DNA of 64,000 nt, from contig DAOSDL010000004.1 of the NCBI GenBank assembly GCA_035362335.1, positions 134,324 to 198,323 on the forward strand, given 5' to 3'. A model generated the notes under the pieces. That model did not search any database. It saw only the letters and a list, made by a program, of their open reading frames with translations, and was not told the origin of the DNA. This stretch comes from JAOSJT01 sp035362335 (lineage in GTDB: Bacteria; Bacteroidota; Ignavibacteria; SZUA-365). This document shows positions 18,858 to 27,981 of this stretch, piece after piece. The position numbers and the translations under genes were made by a program. Numbering within the stretch: position 1 is the first letter of the stretch; every line of letters starts with the position of its first letter.

Positions 18858-20711
18858 TCAACGGATGTGAAGTAATGTGGTGGCTGCCTCGTCCCGGGCA
18901 ATGAGACGGAGGAGGTACATTCCCGCAGGCAACGTATGGGCGGGCAGAAGCAACGTTCCACTGCCTGAGGGCACGGCGCGACTGTACACACGGCGCCCGA
19001 GCGCATCATACACATCCAGCGTGCCGTCGCGCGGCGCTTCGTAGTCCACGGCAACGGAGGCGTGCACGCTGGCGGGTTGCGGATACAACGCCGCGATGCG
19101 TGGCGATGCCGCGACTGCGGGGAGCTCGACAGACGTTGCACGCGTGAGCTGCACAGCCCAGGGCAGCACGATGGTATCCTCGGAACTGATGCGCATGTGC
19201 ACGCGGAGAATGTGCGCACCGGGCAGCAGCGGCGAGGTGTCCCACACGCACAGCGTGTCGCGATAGCGCTGGCGAATGGAGGGTTGGGAAACGCGTAGAG
19301 GTGCATCGGGTTCGTCGACGCGCAGCACATCGAGCCAATACGAGGTGAAATACACCGGCACATCCGCACCGGGCAGGAAGCGCACGGTGCCGTAGACGGG
19401 CACCAGAGCATTCACCGGCGCCTGCGACGGCTCGTCGATGCCGATCACCGCCGCCACAGCTCCCGGTCCCACCTCGGGTAGTGCGGGAAAGGTGCAATGA
19501 AACAGCGCCAGCACGCCGTTGTCGGCAGCCCGTGGAGTGAAATTCTGTATGCCGCTTTGAATGCCCACCCACTGCGAAACGCCGCGCGCCAGCACCGGAG
19601 CGCGAATGGACGATTGGATGAATTGCATGCGGGACGAATCCTGACTGCCCACGTAGCCGCCGGAGCCATCGCAAATGCTGGACGTAACGGTCACGTTGCC
19701 GCGTCCCATGGACAGGATTTCGCCGAACACGGAATTGTTCACGGCCAATTCAGCGGTGCCCAGAGCATAGAGATTCCATGCGCCCACGCGGCTGCGCTGA
19801 AATCGGATGTTTCGATCGCTTACAGGCAATGCGTAGTCGTTGAGTGCGCTGTTGTTCACCAGGCCGCTGACGGTGGCGGGACCGGGGCCGTAAAACATCA
19901 GCCCCACGGCAAGCAGATCGGCGTCGGTCACAAGCGCTTCACTCGCTGCCTCTATCATCAGCGCCCAGCGCAGATTCACGCATTCCTCGAACACCCACTG
20001 CGTGGCAATATCTGCGTGCGATGCGATGGAATCCGGGAACACCCATCGCCCGAGCACGTCCGCGCCGGGGAGGCGCATCGTCGCATTCGCGCCAGCTGGC
20101 AAATGCAACCAACTGAGCAAGGCCGAGCAGCGCAGATAACTGGCGCGGGCTTGGTCGAACAACAATACTTCGCCCAGACCGTCGCAATCGGTGGCCTCCA
20201 TGCGCGCGCGCTGCGTCACACTCGTGGTCATCACCGCGTTGGTTACTGACGAGGCATCGAGGCGCAGGACGGCGCTGTCCATCACCGCGCAGCCCACGTT
20301 GTAGCCGCCGCAATCCAGCGTGCCGCCCGCCAGCCACAGCGAGGCGGTGTTCCGCAACAGTATCGATCGCTGGTAGAGATACTCCTGCACGAAGCGCAAT
20401 TCGCTCCCCGCCAGCTCCACGCCACCGTTGTTGAGGATGTAGACATTGCCCCGCACACGCAGTTCGGTGGACTGCACGCGCAGCCGTCCGTTGTTGAGAA
20501 CGATCACATCCCCGTTCACTTCCAGGGGTGTGTCGAGCACGCGCACTTCGTTGGGATTGGGAAAGCCCACGACAAGATCCTCGGGACCCGGCAGCACAGC
20601 CTGCGTGGACGCGTGCAGCGGCGCCCGCGGCATGGCTGCACGGTGCGACTGCGCCACCGCGGTGCCCGCGGCGAGCAGACAGAGCAGAGTCACGAGAATG
20701 GAGTTTTTCAC
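18858..20711 (-). CDS. Secreted T9SS cargo protein with beta-helix-like repeats
   Basis: A 617-residue exported protein: a signal peptide (about residues 1-20, ending TAVAQ), then a repetitive Asn/Gly/Val-rich region in which short strands with NNG turns recur (DVIVLNNGRLRVQSTELRVR, then NVYILNNGGVELAGSELRF), like a right-handed beta-helix. The last ~80 residues form the T9SS type A sorting domain (LYPQPA, LDVYDALGRRVYS, LPAGMYLLRL, ending LLHIR). The substrate or role is unknown. It is the first gene of the minus-strand envelope run. Confidence 0.85.
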   Translation of the reverse strand: MKNSILVTLLCLLAAGTAVAQSHRAAMPRAPLHASTQAVLPGPEDLVVGFPNPNEVRVLDTPLEVNGDVIVLNNGRLRVQSTELRVRGNVYILNNGGVELAGSELRFVQEYLYQRSILLRNTASLWLAGGTLDCGGYNVGCAVMDSAVLRLDASSVTNAVMTTSVTQRARMEATDCDGLGEVLLFDQARASYLRCSALLSWLHLPAGANATMRLPGADVLGRWVFPDSIASHADIATQWVFEECVNLRWALMIEAASEALVTDADLLAVGLMFYGPGPATVSGLVNNSALNDYALPVSDRNIRFQRSRVGAWNLYALGTAELAVNNSVFGEILSMGRGNVTVTSSICDGSGGYVGSQDSSRMQFIQSSIRAPVLARGVSQWVGIQSGIQNFTPRAADNGVLALFHCTFPALPEVGPGAVAAVIGIDEPSQAPVNALVPVYGTVRFLPGADVPVYFTSYWLDVLRVDEPDAPLRVSQPSIRQRYRDTLCVWDTSPLLPGAHILRVHMRISSEDTIVLPWAVQLTRATSVELPAVAASPRIAALYPQPASVHASVAVDYEAPRDGTLDVYDALGRRVYSRAVPSGSGTLLLPAHTLPAGMYLLRLIARDEAATTLLHIR

Positions 20712-20869
20712 AACGCTTTCCGTATATTACGGTTTGTCCACATCGATAAAGTACGGGATTCCTCCCCTCGGTTCAAGAAGTGAGGGAACCCGCCGCGCGG
20801 ATGACGCGTTGAACTTTGATGTTGAGTTTTTCCGATTTTTTCCGTCTCACAATATCAGAAGAGGAAACC

Positions 20870-21787
20870 ATGAAGTATCTGGCAACCCTGAAAGCACTCG
20901 CGCTGGCCGTGGCCGTGAGTCTCACACTCGTCGCCTGCGACGAGGAGGACAGCAATCCCATCGACGCCGATCCCGATGTCAGCGCCCCCTCGAGTCTGAA
21001 GGCCGCCTCCGCTGATGGCGCCATTCTCCTGAGCTGGACGGCCTCGGTGAGCGAATCCGCCAGCAACTTCGGCAGCTACGAAATCGCCGTGCTCAACAAG
21101 ACCACCGGCACCACGCTCGCCCCGCGCACCGCGGCCAAGGGCATCACCAGCCTGCGCATCGACGGTTTGAAGAATGGCGACCGCTATGAATTCACCGTGC
21201 GTTCCCTCACCACCGCCGGCAAGAAGAGCACCGGCTTCGCGCAGCTCGAATGGTCGCCCGCCTATCGTCAGACGGTGGATGCCATGGGCAATGTGATCAA
21301 GGTGTACGCCACGACTTCCACCAATTTCAACAGCGGCATCGATCTGTTCAATGCCGACAAAAAGGCCGAAGTGATTCCGCAGTCGGGACAGATTTTCCGT
21401 GATCGCGGCGATCTGTACGTGTTCGCCGAGAACAACACTTCCGCGCTGTCCATCATCAGCCCGGATCAGGCCAGCAACAAGGGTCTCGAAACGCAGTTCT
21501 CCAGCGTTGCTCCGGCTGATGCCGACGATCTCAACGCCCATCTGCTCGGTACGGCTCCCGCCACGAACAGCTACACGCTCAAGCAGTTCACCATCTCCGA
21601 TGTCGCTGTAACCACGGGCAAGGTGTACTTCGGTCGTCTGGTGCGCGGCACGGACAATTACTACTTCCGCATGCTCATCAAGCGCGGTTCGAATGGCAAG
21701 CTCATCCAGGGCAGCGGTGCCGACCGTTACGTCGAACTCGTGGTCAGCTTCCAGGATGCGGCGAACGTGCCCTTCGCGAAGAAATAA
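20870..21787 (+). CDS. FN3-domain lipoprotein (paralogue 1)
   Basis: A 305-residue lipoprotein: the signal ends LTLVAC with lipobox Cys23. An FN3 domain follows (about residues 40-125, with ILLSWTAS, YEIAVLNKTTG and YEFTVRSLTTAGK). The C-terminal ~180 residues (KVYATTSTNFNSGIDLFNAD, VIPQSGQIFRDRGDLYVFAE, DRYVELVVSF) are shared only with the next gene here and are of unknown function. ATG 20870 has the SD GAGG. The two genes are clearly tandem paralogues. The protein is probably anchored at the outer membrane. Confidence 0.8.
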   Translation: MKYLATLKALALAVAVSLTLVACDEEDSNPIDADPDVSAPSSLKAASADGAILLSWTASVSESASNFGSYEIAVLNKTTGTTLAPRTAAKGITSLRIDGLKNGDRYEFTVRSLTTAGKKSTGFAQLEWSPAYRQTVDAMGNVIKVYATTSTNFNSGIDLFNADKKAEVIPQSGQIFRDRGDLYVFAENNTSALSIISPDQASNKGLETQFSSVAPADADDLNAHLLGTAPATNSYTLKQFTISDVAVTTGKVYFGRLVRGTDNYYFRMLIKRGSNGKLIQGSGADRYVELVVSFQDAANVPFAKK

Positions 21788-21807
21788 GCTTCGCCTCGTT
21801 TTTCCCG

Positions 21808-21841
21808 GAGAAGGCCGTGTTTCGCGGCCTTCTCTTTTTTT
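21808..21841 (+). terminator. Rho-independent terminator after FN3 lipoprotein 1
   Basis: A perfect 10-bp stem (GAGAAGGCCG at 21808-21817, complement at 21825-21834) with a T7 tract at 21835-21841. Confidence 0.92.
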
Positions 21842-21847
21842 GGGGGT

Positions 21848-21940
21848 GAGAGTAGTGAGAACAGTATGGGTAAGGAGGAATTCGTATTCACGTTTGCGGA
21901 TTCCTGAATCCTCCTTACCCTCCTCACCTTACTACTCTCC
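21848..21940. repeat. Long imperfect inverted repeat between the two FN3 genes
   Basis: The arm at 21848-21883 (starting GAGAGTAGTGAG and ending GGTAAGGAGGAATTC) is mirrored by 21906-21940 (GAATCCTCCTTACC to TTACTACTCTCC). The arms are about 35 bases with a few mismatches around a 22-base centre. There is no T tract. Pieces of the same CTCCTTACTCTC text recur at 58547-58580. Confidence 0.75.
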
Positions 21941-22086
21941 CTCTTCATGAATTTTGAAACAGCGAACCTCTGAAATCCCAAAAGAGCCATGATCGAAGCG
22001 GCACGACATTTCTCCACGCATTTCACTATTTTCCAGCGAACGAGAGACGCCACGCAATCTCCATTATTCATAAGCGCGAGGAAGCA

Positions 22087-22992
22087 ATGAAGCATTTGCT
22101 CTACTCCCTGTTCGCACTGTTCCTGCTCGTGGGCTTCAGCGCCTGCGACGACGACTCCCCCACCGATCCCGTGGACGCCGACGTGTCGCCGCCTTCCACC
22201 ATCCGCGCGTCGTCGGCGGATCAGGCCATCATTCTCAATTGGTCTCCGTCCAGCAGCGAATCGCAGGAAAATTTCGATGGGTATCAGGTCCACGTGCTCA
22301 ATAAAAGCACGAATGTATTTTTCATCGAAAAAGCTCCGAAGGGAAGCGGCTACACCGTGCGCAACCTCGACAATGGCACACGCTACACCATCACGGTGCG
22401 CGCGGTGACCAAGCTCGGCAAGGAGAGCGCAACCTTTGTGCAAATCGAATGGGCGCCCGCCATACGGCGCTCCGTGGATGCGCAGAATCAGGTGATTCGC
22501 GTGTACGCCACCACATCCACCACGTTCAACAGTGGTATCGACCTGTTCAACTCGGAGGGCAAGGCCGAGGTGATTCCACAATCCGGTCAGGCCTTCAAGG
22601 ATCGCGGCGATCTCTTCGTGTACGCGCCCGACAACAATTCGCAATTCCTTTCCATTCGCAGTCCGCACACCGCGGCCAATCAGGGCCTCGAGACGCAGTT
22701 CAGCACCGTGACCTACGACGCCAACAGCCTCGACGAGAGCTTTGCCACCACCTCGCCGCAGATTGCCAGCTACACGAAAACCGACGTCTCGGTGACCGGC
22801 GCCACCGTACCCATGGGTCTGGTGCTGTACGGCCGGCTGAAGCGCGGAACCGACCACCAGTATTTCCGCCTCTGTGTGAAGCGCGATCCCGCAACGGGCA
22901 AACTCGTCCGCGGCGTGGGAGCCGATCGCTACATTGAAATGGAAGTGTCCTTCCAGCTCGAGAAGAACGTCCCGTTCTCGAAAAAACACTGA
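22087..22992 (+). CDS. FN3-domain lipoprotein (paralogue 2)
   Basis: A 301-residue lipoprotein with lipobox LVGFSAC (Cys20), an FN3 domain (IILNWSPS, YQVHVLNKST, YTITVRAVTKLGK) and the same C-terminal module as the preceding gene (RVYATTSTTFNSGIDLFNSE, EVIPQSGQAFKDRGDLFVYA, DRYIEMEVSF). The conserved blocks and order show a tandem duplication with substantial divergence. It has its own terminator, so the two may be expressed separately. Its function is unknown. Confidence 0.8.
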   Translation: MKHLLYSLFALFLLVGFSACDDDSPTDPVDADVSPPSTIRASSADQAIILNWSPSSSESQENFDGYQVHVLNKSTNVFFIEKAPKGSGYTVRNLDNGTRYTITVRAVTKLGKESATFVQIEWAPAIRRSVDAQNQVIRVYATTSTTFNSGIDLFNSEGKAEVIPQSGQAFKDRGDLFVYAPDNNSQFLSIRSPHTAANQGLETQFSTVTYDANSLDESFATTSPQIASYTKTDVSVTGATVPMGLVLYGRLKRGTDHQYFRLCVKRDPATGKLVRGVGADRYIEMEVSFQLEKNVPFSKKH

Positions 22993-23010
22993 CGCATCTC
23001 TTTGCGAGGA

Positions 23011-23044
23011 AGCGCGCGCAGCGGAAGCAGGCGCGCGCTTTTTT
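23011..23044 (+). terminator. Rho-independent terminator after FN3 lipoprotein 2
   Basis: AGCGCGCGC (23011-23019) pairs with GCGCGCGCT (23031-23039), followed by T5. Confidence 0.9.
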
Positions 23045-23076
23045 CCCATCCACCGTATCACCAAATCGGAGCCGCG

Positions 23077-23859
23077 ATGAAACCCGCCTTCCACACCGAT
23101 GAAGGCACGGGAACGCCCCTGCTTCTCGTCCACGCCTTTCCCCTCACCTCGGCGATGTGGGAAGCCCAGCGCTTGCGCTTGCGCGGTCATTGCCGCGTGC
23201 TCACCTTCGACCTGCCGGGATTCGGACGTGGAGGACCGGTGTTCCCAGATCAGAGCATCGACCACTGCGCCGACATGGCCGTGGCGCTGCTGGATGAACT
23301 CGGCATCGAACGCGCGGTGCTGTGCGGCTGCTCCATGGGTGGCTACATCGCGCTGGGCGTGCTGCGCCGCCATCCCGCACGTCTCGCGGGGTTGATTCTG
23401 GCCAATACGCGCGTGGGCGCCGACAGCGAGGAGGGCGCCGCCGGGCGCATGGCGCAGATCGAACGTATTCGCGCAGGTGAATTCGCCGCGGTGTTGGACG
23501 GCATGCGTCCGCGCCTGCTGGGCGCCACCACGCACGAAACCGCGCCGGAGGTGCCGCGACTGGTGGAGGACATCACTGCCATGGCCACACCCGAGGGTGC
23601 CATCGCCATGCTGCGCGCCATGGCGCAGCGACCCGATTCCAGCGAGGCGCTGCGGCATTGCCCCGTGCCCGTACTCTCCATCGGCGGCGCGGAGGATGTG
23701 CTCATCCCGCCATCGGAAGCCGAGCATATCGCCGCACTCGCGCCCGATGCCACGTTGCGCATCATTCAACTCGCCGGACATCTGAGCAATCTCGAACGTC
23801 CCGCCAAGTTCACCGACGCGGTCAAGGAGTTCCTCCTCCGCTGTGAAAGTCCCGGCTGA
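23077..23859 (+). CDS. Alpha/beta-fold hydrolase
   Basis: A 260-residue cytosolic hydrolase with the order LLLVHAFPLTSAMW (oxyanion HAF), FDLPGFGRG, the nucleophile elbow GCSMGG (Ser86), GGAEDVLIPP with the likely acid, and LAGHLSNLERP with the catalytic His. This is the layout of 3-oxoadipate enol-lactonase/proline iminopeptidase-like esterases; the substrate cannot be told. ATG 23077 is preceded by CGGAG. The next gene starts 40 bases downstream. Confidence 0.88.
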   Translation: MKPAFHTDEGTGTPLLLVHAFPLTSAMWEAQRLRLRGHCRVLTFDLPGFGRGGPVFPDQSIDHCADMAVALLDELGIERAVLCGCSMGGYIALGVLRRHPARLAGLILANTRVGADSEEGAAGRMAQIERIRAGEFAAVLDGMRPRLLGATTHETAPEVPRLVEDITAMATPEGAIAMLRAMAQRPDSSEALRHCPVPVLSIGGAEDVLIPPSEAEHIAALAPDATLRIIQLAGHLSNLERPAKFTDAVKEFLLRCESPG

Positions 23860-23899
23860 ACCATGCGTCGCATGTTCACACACGCCCCCGGTGACCGTC

Positions 23900-25405
23900 A
23901 TGAGTGAGCAAGGCGCGATGCAAACGCCGCCGCGCTTGCGCACACTGGGCTTTGTGCTCGGCGTGTTCGCCTTTGTCGCAATCCTTCTGTTGCCCGCGCC
24001 CGAGGGACTGGGCGCGCAGGGCATGGCGGTGCTGGCTTGCGCCGCGCTGCTGGCGCTGTGGTGGATGACCGAGGCCCTGCCCATACCCGTGACCTCGCTG
24101 CTGCCCATCGTACTTTTTCCGCTGCTCGGCGTGATGAGCATACAGGACGCCTCGGCACCCTATGCGGATTCGCTGGTCTTCCTCTTCCTGGGCGGCTTCA
24201 TCCTGGCACTGGGCATCGAGCGCAGCCGCGCGCACAAGCGCATCGCCCTGCTGGTATTGCGCATCATGGGCGAAAAACCCTCGCGCATCGTACTCGGTTT
24301 CATGCTGGCCACAGCCGGTCTTTCGCTGTGGATTTCCAACACCGCTACCGTCATGCTGATGCTGCCCATCGCGCTGGCTGTGCTCGAGCGGACGGAGGGC
24401 GGCACTGCCAGGGGCACGCAGGGCAACTTCGCCATGGCGCTGCTGCTGGGCATCGCCTATGCGGCCAGTATCGGTGGCGTGGGCACATTGATCGGCACGC
24501 CGCCCAATATCGTGCTCGCCGGTGTGATGGGCAAACTGCATCCCGAGCTGCCGCCCATTGGTTTTGTGCAATGGATGCTCTTCGGCATTCCCCTGGTGGT
24601 CCTGTTCCTGCCTCTTTGCTGGCTGCTGTTGGTGCGTGTGCTACCGTTCACGCGTCTGCATGGTGTGTCGGCCATTGGCGCCGTCTCCTCGCTCGACGAG
24701 GAGTTGCGCGCGCTGGGTCCCGTGAGTCGCGTGGAGCGACGCGTGCTGCTGCTGTTTCTCGCCACCGCCCTGGGGTGGATATTCCGCGTACCGATAGAAA
24801 TCGGGACGCTGCGCATTCCGGGCCTCATCGATGTGTTGCCGCAGCTCACCGACGCGGGCATTGCCATGAGTGCCGCCGTGGCGCTGTTCCTGCTCCCCAC
24901 CGGAAGCGGAACGCCCTTGCTGCAATGGCAGGACGTGCAGAAGGGCGTGCCCTGGGGCATACTGCTGCTCTTCGGTGGCGGCTTCGCTCTTGCCGAAGCC
25001 ATGCGGCGCAGCGGCGTCACCTTGTATCTGGGCGGATGGATCCATTCCATGGACGGCGTGCCCGTGTTGCTCGTTATCGCCAGCGTGTGCCTGCTGCTCA
25101 CCTTTCTCACCGAACTCACCTCCAACACCGCCACGGCGAGCATACTCGTGCCCGTCACCGCCGGCGCCGCGGTGGCATTGGGACAGCATCCACTCCTGCT
25201 GGCTCTTCCCGCCGCGCTAAGCGCCTCCTTCGCCTTCATGCTGCCCGTGGCCACACCGCCCAATGCCATCGTTTTCTCCACCGGCCAGGTCGGCATCCGG
25301 CACATGGCCATCACGGGATTTGCTCTGAATCTGATCGGCGTCGTCCTCGTCACCGCGCTGATGTACGCGCTCGGACAATACGTTTTCGCTTTCGTGATCC
25401 GATAA
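23900..25405 (+). CDS. DASS-family (SLC13) sodium/anion symporter
   Basis: A roughly 500-residue inner-membrane transporter with about 11-12 hydrophobic segments. The two family motifs are present: LWISNTATVMLMLPIALAV in the first half and TELTSNTATASILVPVTAG in the second, each with the S-N-T substrate/Na+ loop. Substrates in the family are dicarboxylates, citrate or sulfate; the residues seen do not settle which. ATG 23900 is chosen over an open GTG at 23843 that would overlap the hydrolase gene. It is probably cotranscribed with that gene. Confidence 0.9.
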   Translation: MSEQGAMQTPPRLRTLGFVLGVFAFVAILLLPAPEGLGAQGMAVLACAALLALWWMTEALPIPVTSLLPIVLFPLLGVMSIQDASAPYADSLVFLFLGGFILALGIERSRAHKRIALLVLRIMGEKPSRIVLGFMLATAGLSLWISNTATVMLMLPIALAVLERTEGGTARGTQGNFAMALLLGIAYAASIGGVGTLIGTPPNIVLAGVMGKLHPELPPIGFVQWMLFGIPLVVLFLPLCWLLLVRVLPFTRLHGVSAIGAVSSLDEELRALGPVSRVERRVLLLFLATALGWIFRVPIEIGTLRIPGLIDVLPQLTDAGIAMSAAVALFLLPTGSGTPLLQWQDVQKGVPWGILLLFGGGFALAEAMRRSGVTLYLGGWIHSMDGVPVLLVIASVCLLLTFLTELTSNTATASILVPVTAGAAVALGQHPLLLALPAALSASFAFMLPVATPPNAIVFSTGQVGIRHMAITGFALNLIGVVLVTALMYALGQYVFAFVIR

Positions 25406-25655
25406 GCACTCCGGCATTCGTTGCAGGCGTGAACCGACTGTCGGACGCAAGACCTTGGGAACAACTTCGTCCTTCCGCCATAGCGACAAATTCGGCGTGC
25501 ACGGTGCATAACCGCGAGCATAATGTGCGAGTTATCCCCTCCCTCCCTCCCCTCCCTGCACGGCGGCGGTCGCATTGGTGCAGTCGCGTGGGTGATGGTC
25601 AGAATCGATGGAGGGCGGTCGGGATGCGGGCGGCGGGTGATCGGCACTTCGGGAA

Positions 25656-25670
25656 ACAATTGTCAATTGT
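25656..25670. promoter_or_regulatory. Perfect 15-bp palindrome, candidate operator of the SDR/enoyl reductase gene
   Basis: ACAATTG-T-CAATTGT is perfectly symmetric and covers the presumed -35 TTG (25667-25669). The rest of the 25406-25729 gap has no gene that I can support. Confidence 0.45.
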
Positions 25671-25698
25671 GGAGAAATTGACTACTTTTTTTACTTTG
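25667..25698 (+). promoter_or_regulatory. Putative promoter upstream of the SDR gene
   Basis: TTG at 25667-25669, then 20 bases, then TTTACTTTG (25690-25698). This is a weaker version of the TTG-N20-TAnnTTG pattern, 31 bases before the start codon. Confidence 0.4.
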
Positions 25699-25729
25699 GA
25701 TTTTCAACAATAGTGACACTCGAGAATTC

Positions 25730-26614
25730 ATGACACGGAAACAGATAAACCAATGGGCGGTGATCCTCGGCGCCTCCTCGGGCTTCGGCGCGGCCACCGC
25801 GCGTGAACTCGCGCGACACGGCTACCACATCCTCGGTGTGCACCTGGACCGCCAGGCAACCATGCCCGCGGTGAACCGCCTGCTCGCCGATATTCGCCAT
25901 CAGGGAGTGCAGGCGGAATTCTACAATGTGAACGCGGCCGACGAACTCAAGCGCCACGAGGTGCTGGACGATTTCCTCGACAAGCACCACCGCAGCGAAA
26001 AGGTCTCGGTCAAGGTGTTGATGCACTCGCTCGCCTTCGGTACCCTGCGTCCACTGGTGGGACGCGACGACAGCGAGATGATCAAGAAAGCTCAGCTCGA
26101 AATGACGCTCGACGTGATGGCGAATTCCCTCATCTACTGGACGCAGGATCTCGTGCGCCGCAAGCTGCTCGGCCGCGGCTCGCGCATCTTCGCCATGACC
26201 AGCGACGGCGCGAATCTCAACCTGCCGTACTACGGAGCCGTGTCCGCCGCCAAAGCCGCACTCGAATCCTATATCCGGCAGCTCGCATTGGAGTTGGGTC
26301 CGCTGGGCGTGACCTGCAACGCCCTGCTGGCCGGCGTGACCGACACGCCCGCGCTGGCGAAAATACCGGGCAACAAGAACATGCTCATCGCCGCCATCGG
26401 CAAGAATCCCTTCGGCCGCGCAACGCTGCCCGAGGACGTGGCCAAGGCCATCGTGGCCTTGCTGCAGCCGGGCACGCGCTTCATCAACGGCAACACGCTC
26501 GGCGTGGACGGCGGCGAAAGCAAGATCAGTTACATCGGCCAGATCAATCCGTACGAATACGCCGATCTGAGCACCCTCGACCGCAGCACCTCGGATCCGG
26601 AGTCCGCGTCCTGA
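25730..26614 (+). CDS. Enoyl-ACP reductase-like SDR (FabI/FabL type)
   Basis: A 294-residue NAD(P)H-dependent short-chain dehydrogenase. The Rossmann glycine motif is GASSGFG (residues 14-20). The active site has the wide spacing Tyr-x6-Lys (YGAVSAAK) used by enoyl-ACP reductases instead of the usual Tyr-x3-Lys. The C-terminal part has GNTLGVDGG, close to the FabI/FabL ending. It most likely reduces the enoyl-ACP double bond in fatty-acid synthesis. The neighbourhood (acyl-CoA dehydrogenase, PlsC-like acyltransferase) fits lipid metabolism. FabI and FabL cannot be separated with certainty. Confidence 0.8.
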   Translation: MTRKQINQWAVILGASSGFGAATARELARHGYHILGVHLDRQATMPAVNRLLADIRHQGVQAEFYNVNAADELKRHEVLDDFLDKHHRSEKVSVKVLMHSLAFGTLRPLVGRDDSEMIKKAQLEMTLDVMANSLIYWTQDLVRRKLLGRGSRIFAMTSDGANLNLPYYGAVSAAKAALESYIRQLALELGPLGVTCNALLAGVTDTPALAKIPGNKNMLIAAIGKNPFGRATLPEDVAKAIVALLQPGTRFINGNTLGVDGGESKISYIGQINPYEYADLSTLDRSTSDPESAS

Positions 26615-26744
26615 GCACGCGGATTCAGCCGTCAAGATCCCTCATCACGCCGGAACACCCGTACGACACCGCGTGTCGTGCGCGTGCGCGCGCATGGAGT
26701 ATCCTCGCAACCGCATCAGTACCACATACAAGCAACGGACACAC

Positions 26745-27893
26745 ATGAACCTGTTTCAATTTACCGAAGAACAGAACATGCTTCGCGAGATGGTTCGCGA
26801 GTTTGTCAACGCGGAAGTCAAACCGATTGCCGGAATGATCGATGAGAAAGAGGAAATCCCGCGCGACCTGATCAACAAGATCGGCGAGCTGGGTCTGCTC
26901 GGCACGGTGTTTCCCGAGGAATACGGCGGCAGTGGTTTCGGAGAGGTGGGCTACTGCATCGCGCAGGAGGAAATGGGCCGCGGCTGTCTCTCCACCGCGA
27001 CCATGATCGGCGCGCACATGTCCATCGGCACCAACGCCATCTTTATCGGCGGCACCGACGATATCAAGCAGAAGTACCTGCCGAAGCTCTGCTCGGGCGA
27101 GTGGATAGCGGCCTTTGGCCTCACCGAGGCCATGGCGGGCTCGGACAGCTTCAACGTGCGCACACGCGCGGTGGATATGGGCGACCACTACCTCCTCAAC
27201 GGCGAAAAGCTGTGGATCACCAACGGCGGCATCGCCGATGTGATTTCCGTGTTCGCACGCACCGAGCGCGGCGTGACCGCCCTGGCAGTCGAGACTTCCT
27301 GGGAAGGCTTCAGCGCGGGTCCCAAGGAAAAGAAAATGGGCATTCGCGGCAGCATGACCAATCCCATCAGCTTCAAGGATGTGCGTGTCCCGAAAGAGAA
27401 TCTCATCGGGCAGGATGGCCGCGGCTTCCTCATCGCCATGAAAACGCTGGATGCCGGACGCCTCGGTCTCGGCGCCTGCTGCGTTGGCGCGGCGAAGGAA
27501 ATGCTGGAACTCTCCGCGAAATACGCCAAGGAGCGCAAGCAATTCGACACGCCCATCGCGAATTTCGAAGGCGTGCAGTTCATGCTCGCCGAAATGATGA
27601 CCATCATTTACGCGATGGAAAGCGTCGTGTACCGCACCGCCGCCGATTACGATGCCGGCAAGAAAATCTCCACGCAATCGGCAGCGGTCAAGTTGTTCTG
27701 CAGCGAAGGTCTGGACAAGGTGGTGGACTTTGCCGTGCAGATTCACGGCGGCATGGGCTACTCGCGCGAGCTTCCGGTGGAGCGTTTCTATCGCGACAGC
27801 CGCATCAACCGCATTTTCGAAGGCACGAGTGAAATCCAGAAACTCGTCATCTCCCACGACGTGCTCAAGCGCAACGGCGCCTGGGTCATCTGA
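26745..27893 (+). CDS. Acyl-CoA dehydrogenase
   Basis: A 382-residue FAD flavoenzyme. It has the three-domain ACAD order: N-terminal helices (FTEEQNMLREMVREF), the beta domain with FGLTEAMAGSDSFNVRTRA and WITNGGIADV, and the C-terminal helical domain ending YRDSRINRIFEGTSEIQKLVI, which holds the catalytic Glu region. It oxidises acyl-CoA to enoyl-CoA and passes electrons to ETF; length and motifs fit short/medium-chain enzymes. The start is ATG 26745; the 24 codons open upstream are not family-like. Confidence 0.93.
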   Translation: MNLFQFTEEQNMLREMVREFVNAEVKPIAGMIDEKEEIPRDLINKIGELGLLGTVFPEEYGGSGFGEVGYCIAQEEMGRGCLSTATMIGAHMSIGTNAIFIGGTDDIKQKYLPKLCSGEWIAAFGLTEAMAGSDSFNVRTRAVDMGDHYLLNGEKLWITNGGIADVISVFARTERGVTALAVETSWEGFSAGPKEKKMGIRGSMTNPISFKDVRVPKENLIGQDGRGFLIAMKTLDAGRLGLGACCVGAAKEMLELSAKYAKERKQFDTPIANFEGVQFMLAEMMTIIYAMESVVYRTAADYDAGKKISTQSAAVKLFCSEGLDKVVDFAVQIHGGMGYSRELPVERFYRDSRINRIFEGTSEIQKLVISHDVLKRNGAWVI

Positions 27894-27981
27894 TTTCCGA
27901 TGCATGTTTCCTTTCGCCCGCCCCGGTTCCGCTCCGGAGGCGGGGCGTGGCAAAGGAAGCGCCAGCCGGAGGGGTTTTCCC

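Noticed and set aside
21727..24141. An 804-residue minus-strand open frame
   Set aside because: It is antisense to the two FN3 lipoprotein genes and the hydrolase, which have clear signals, SDs and motifs. Long antisense frames are common in GC-rich DNA.
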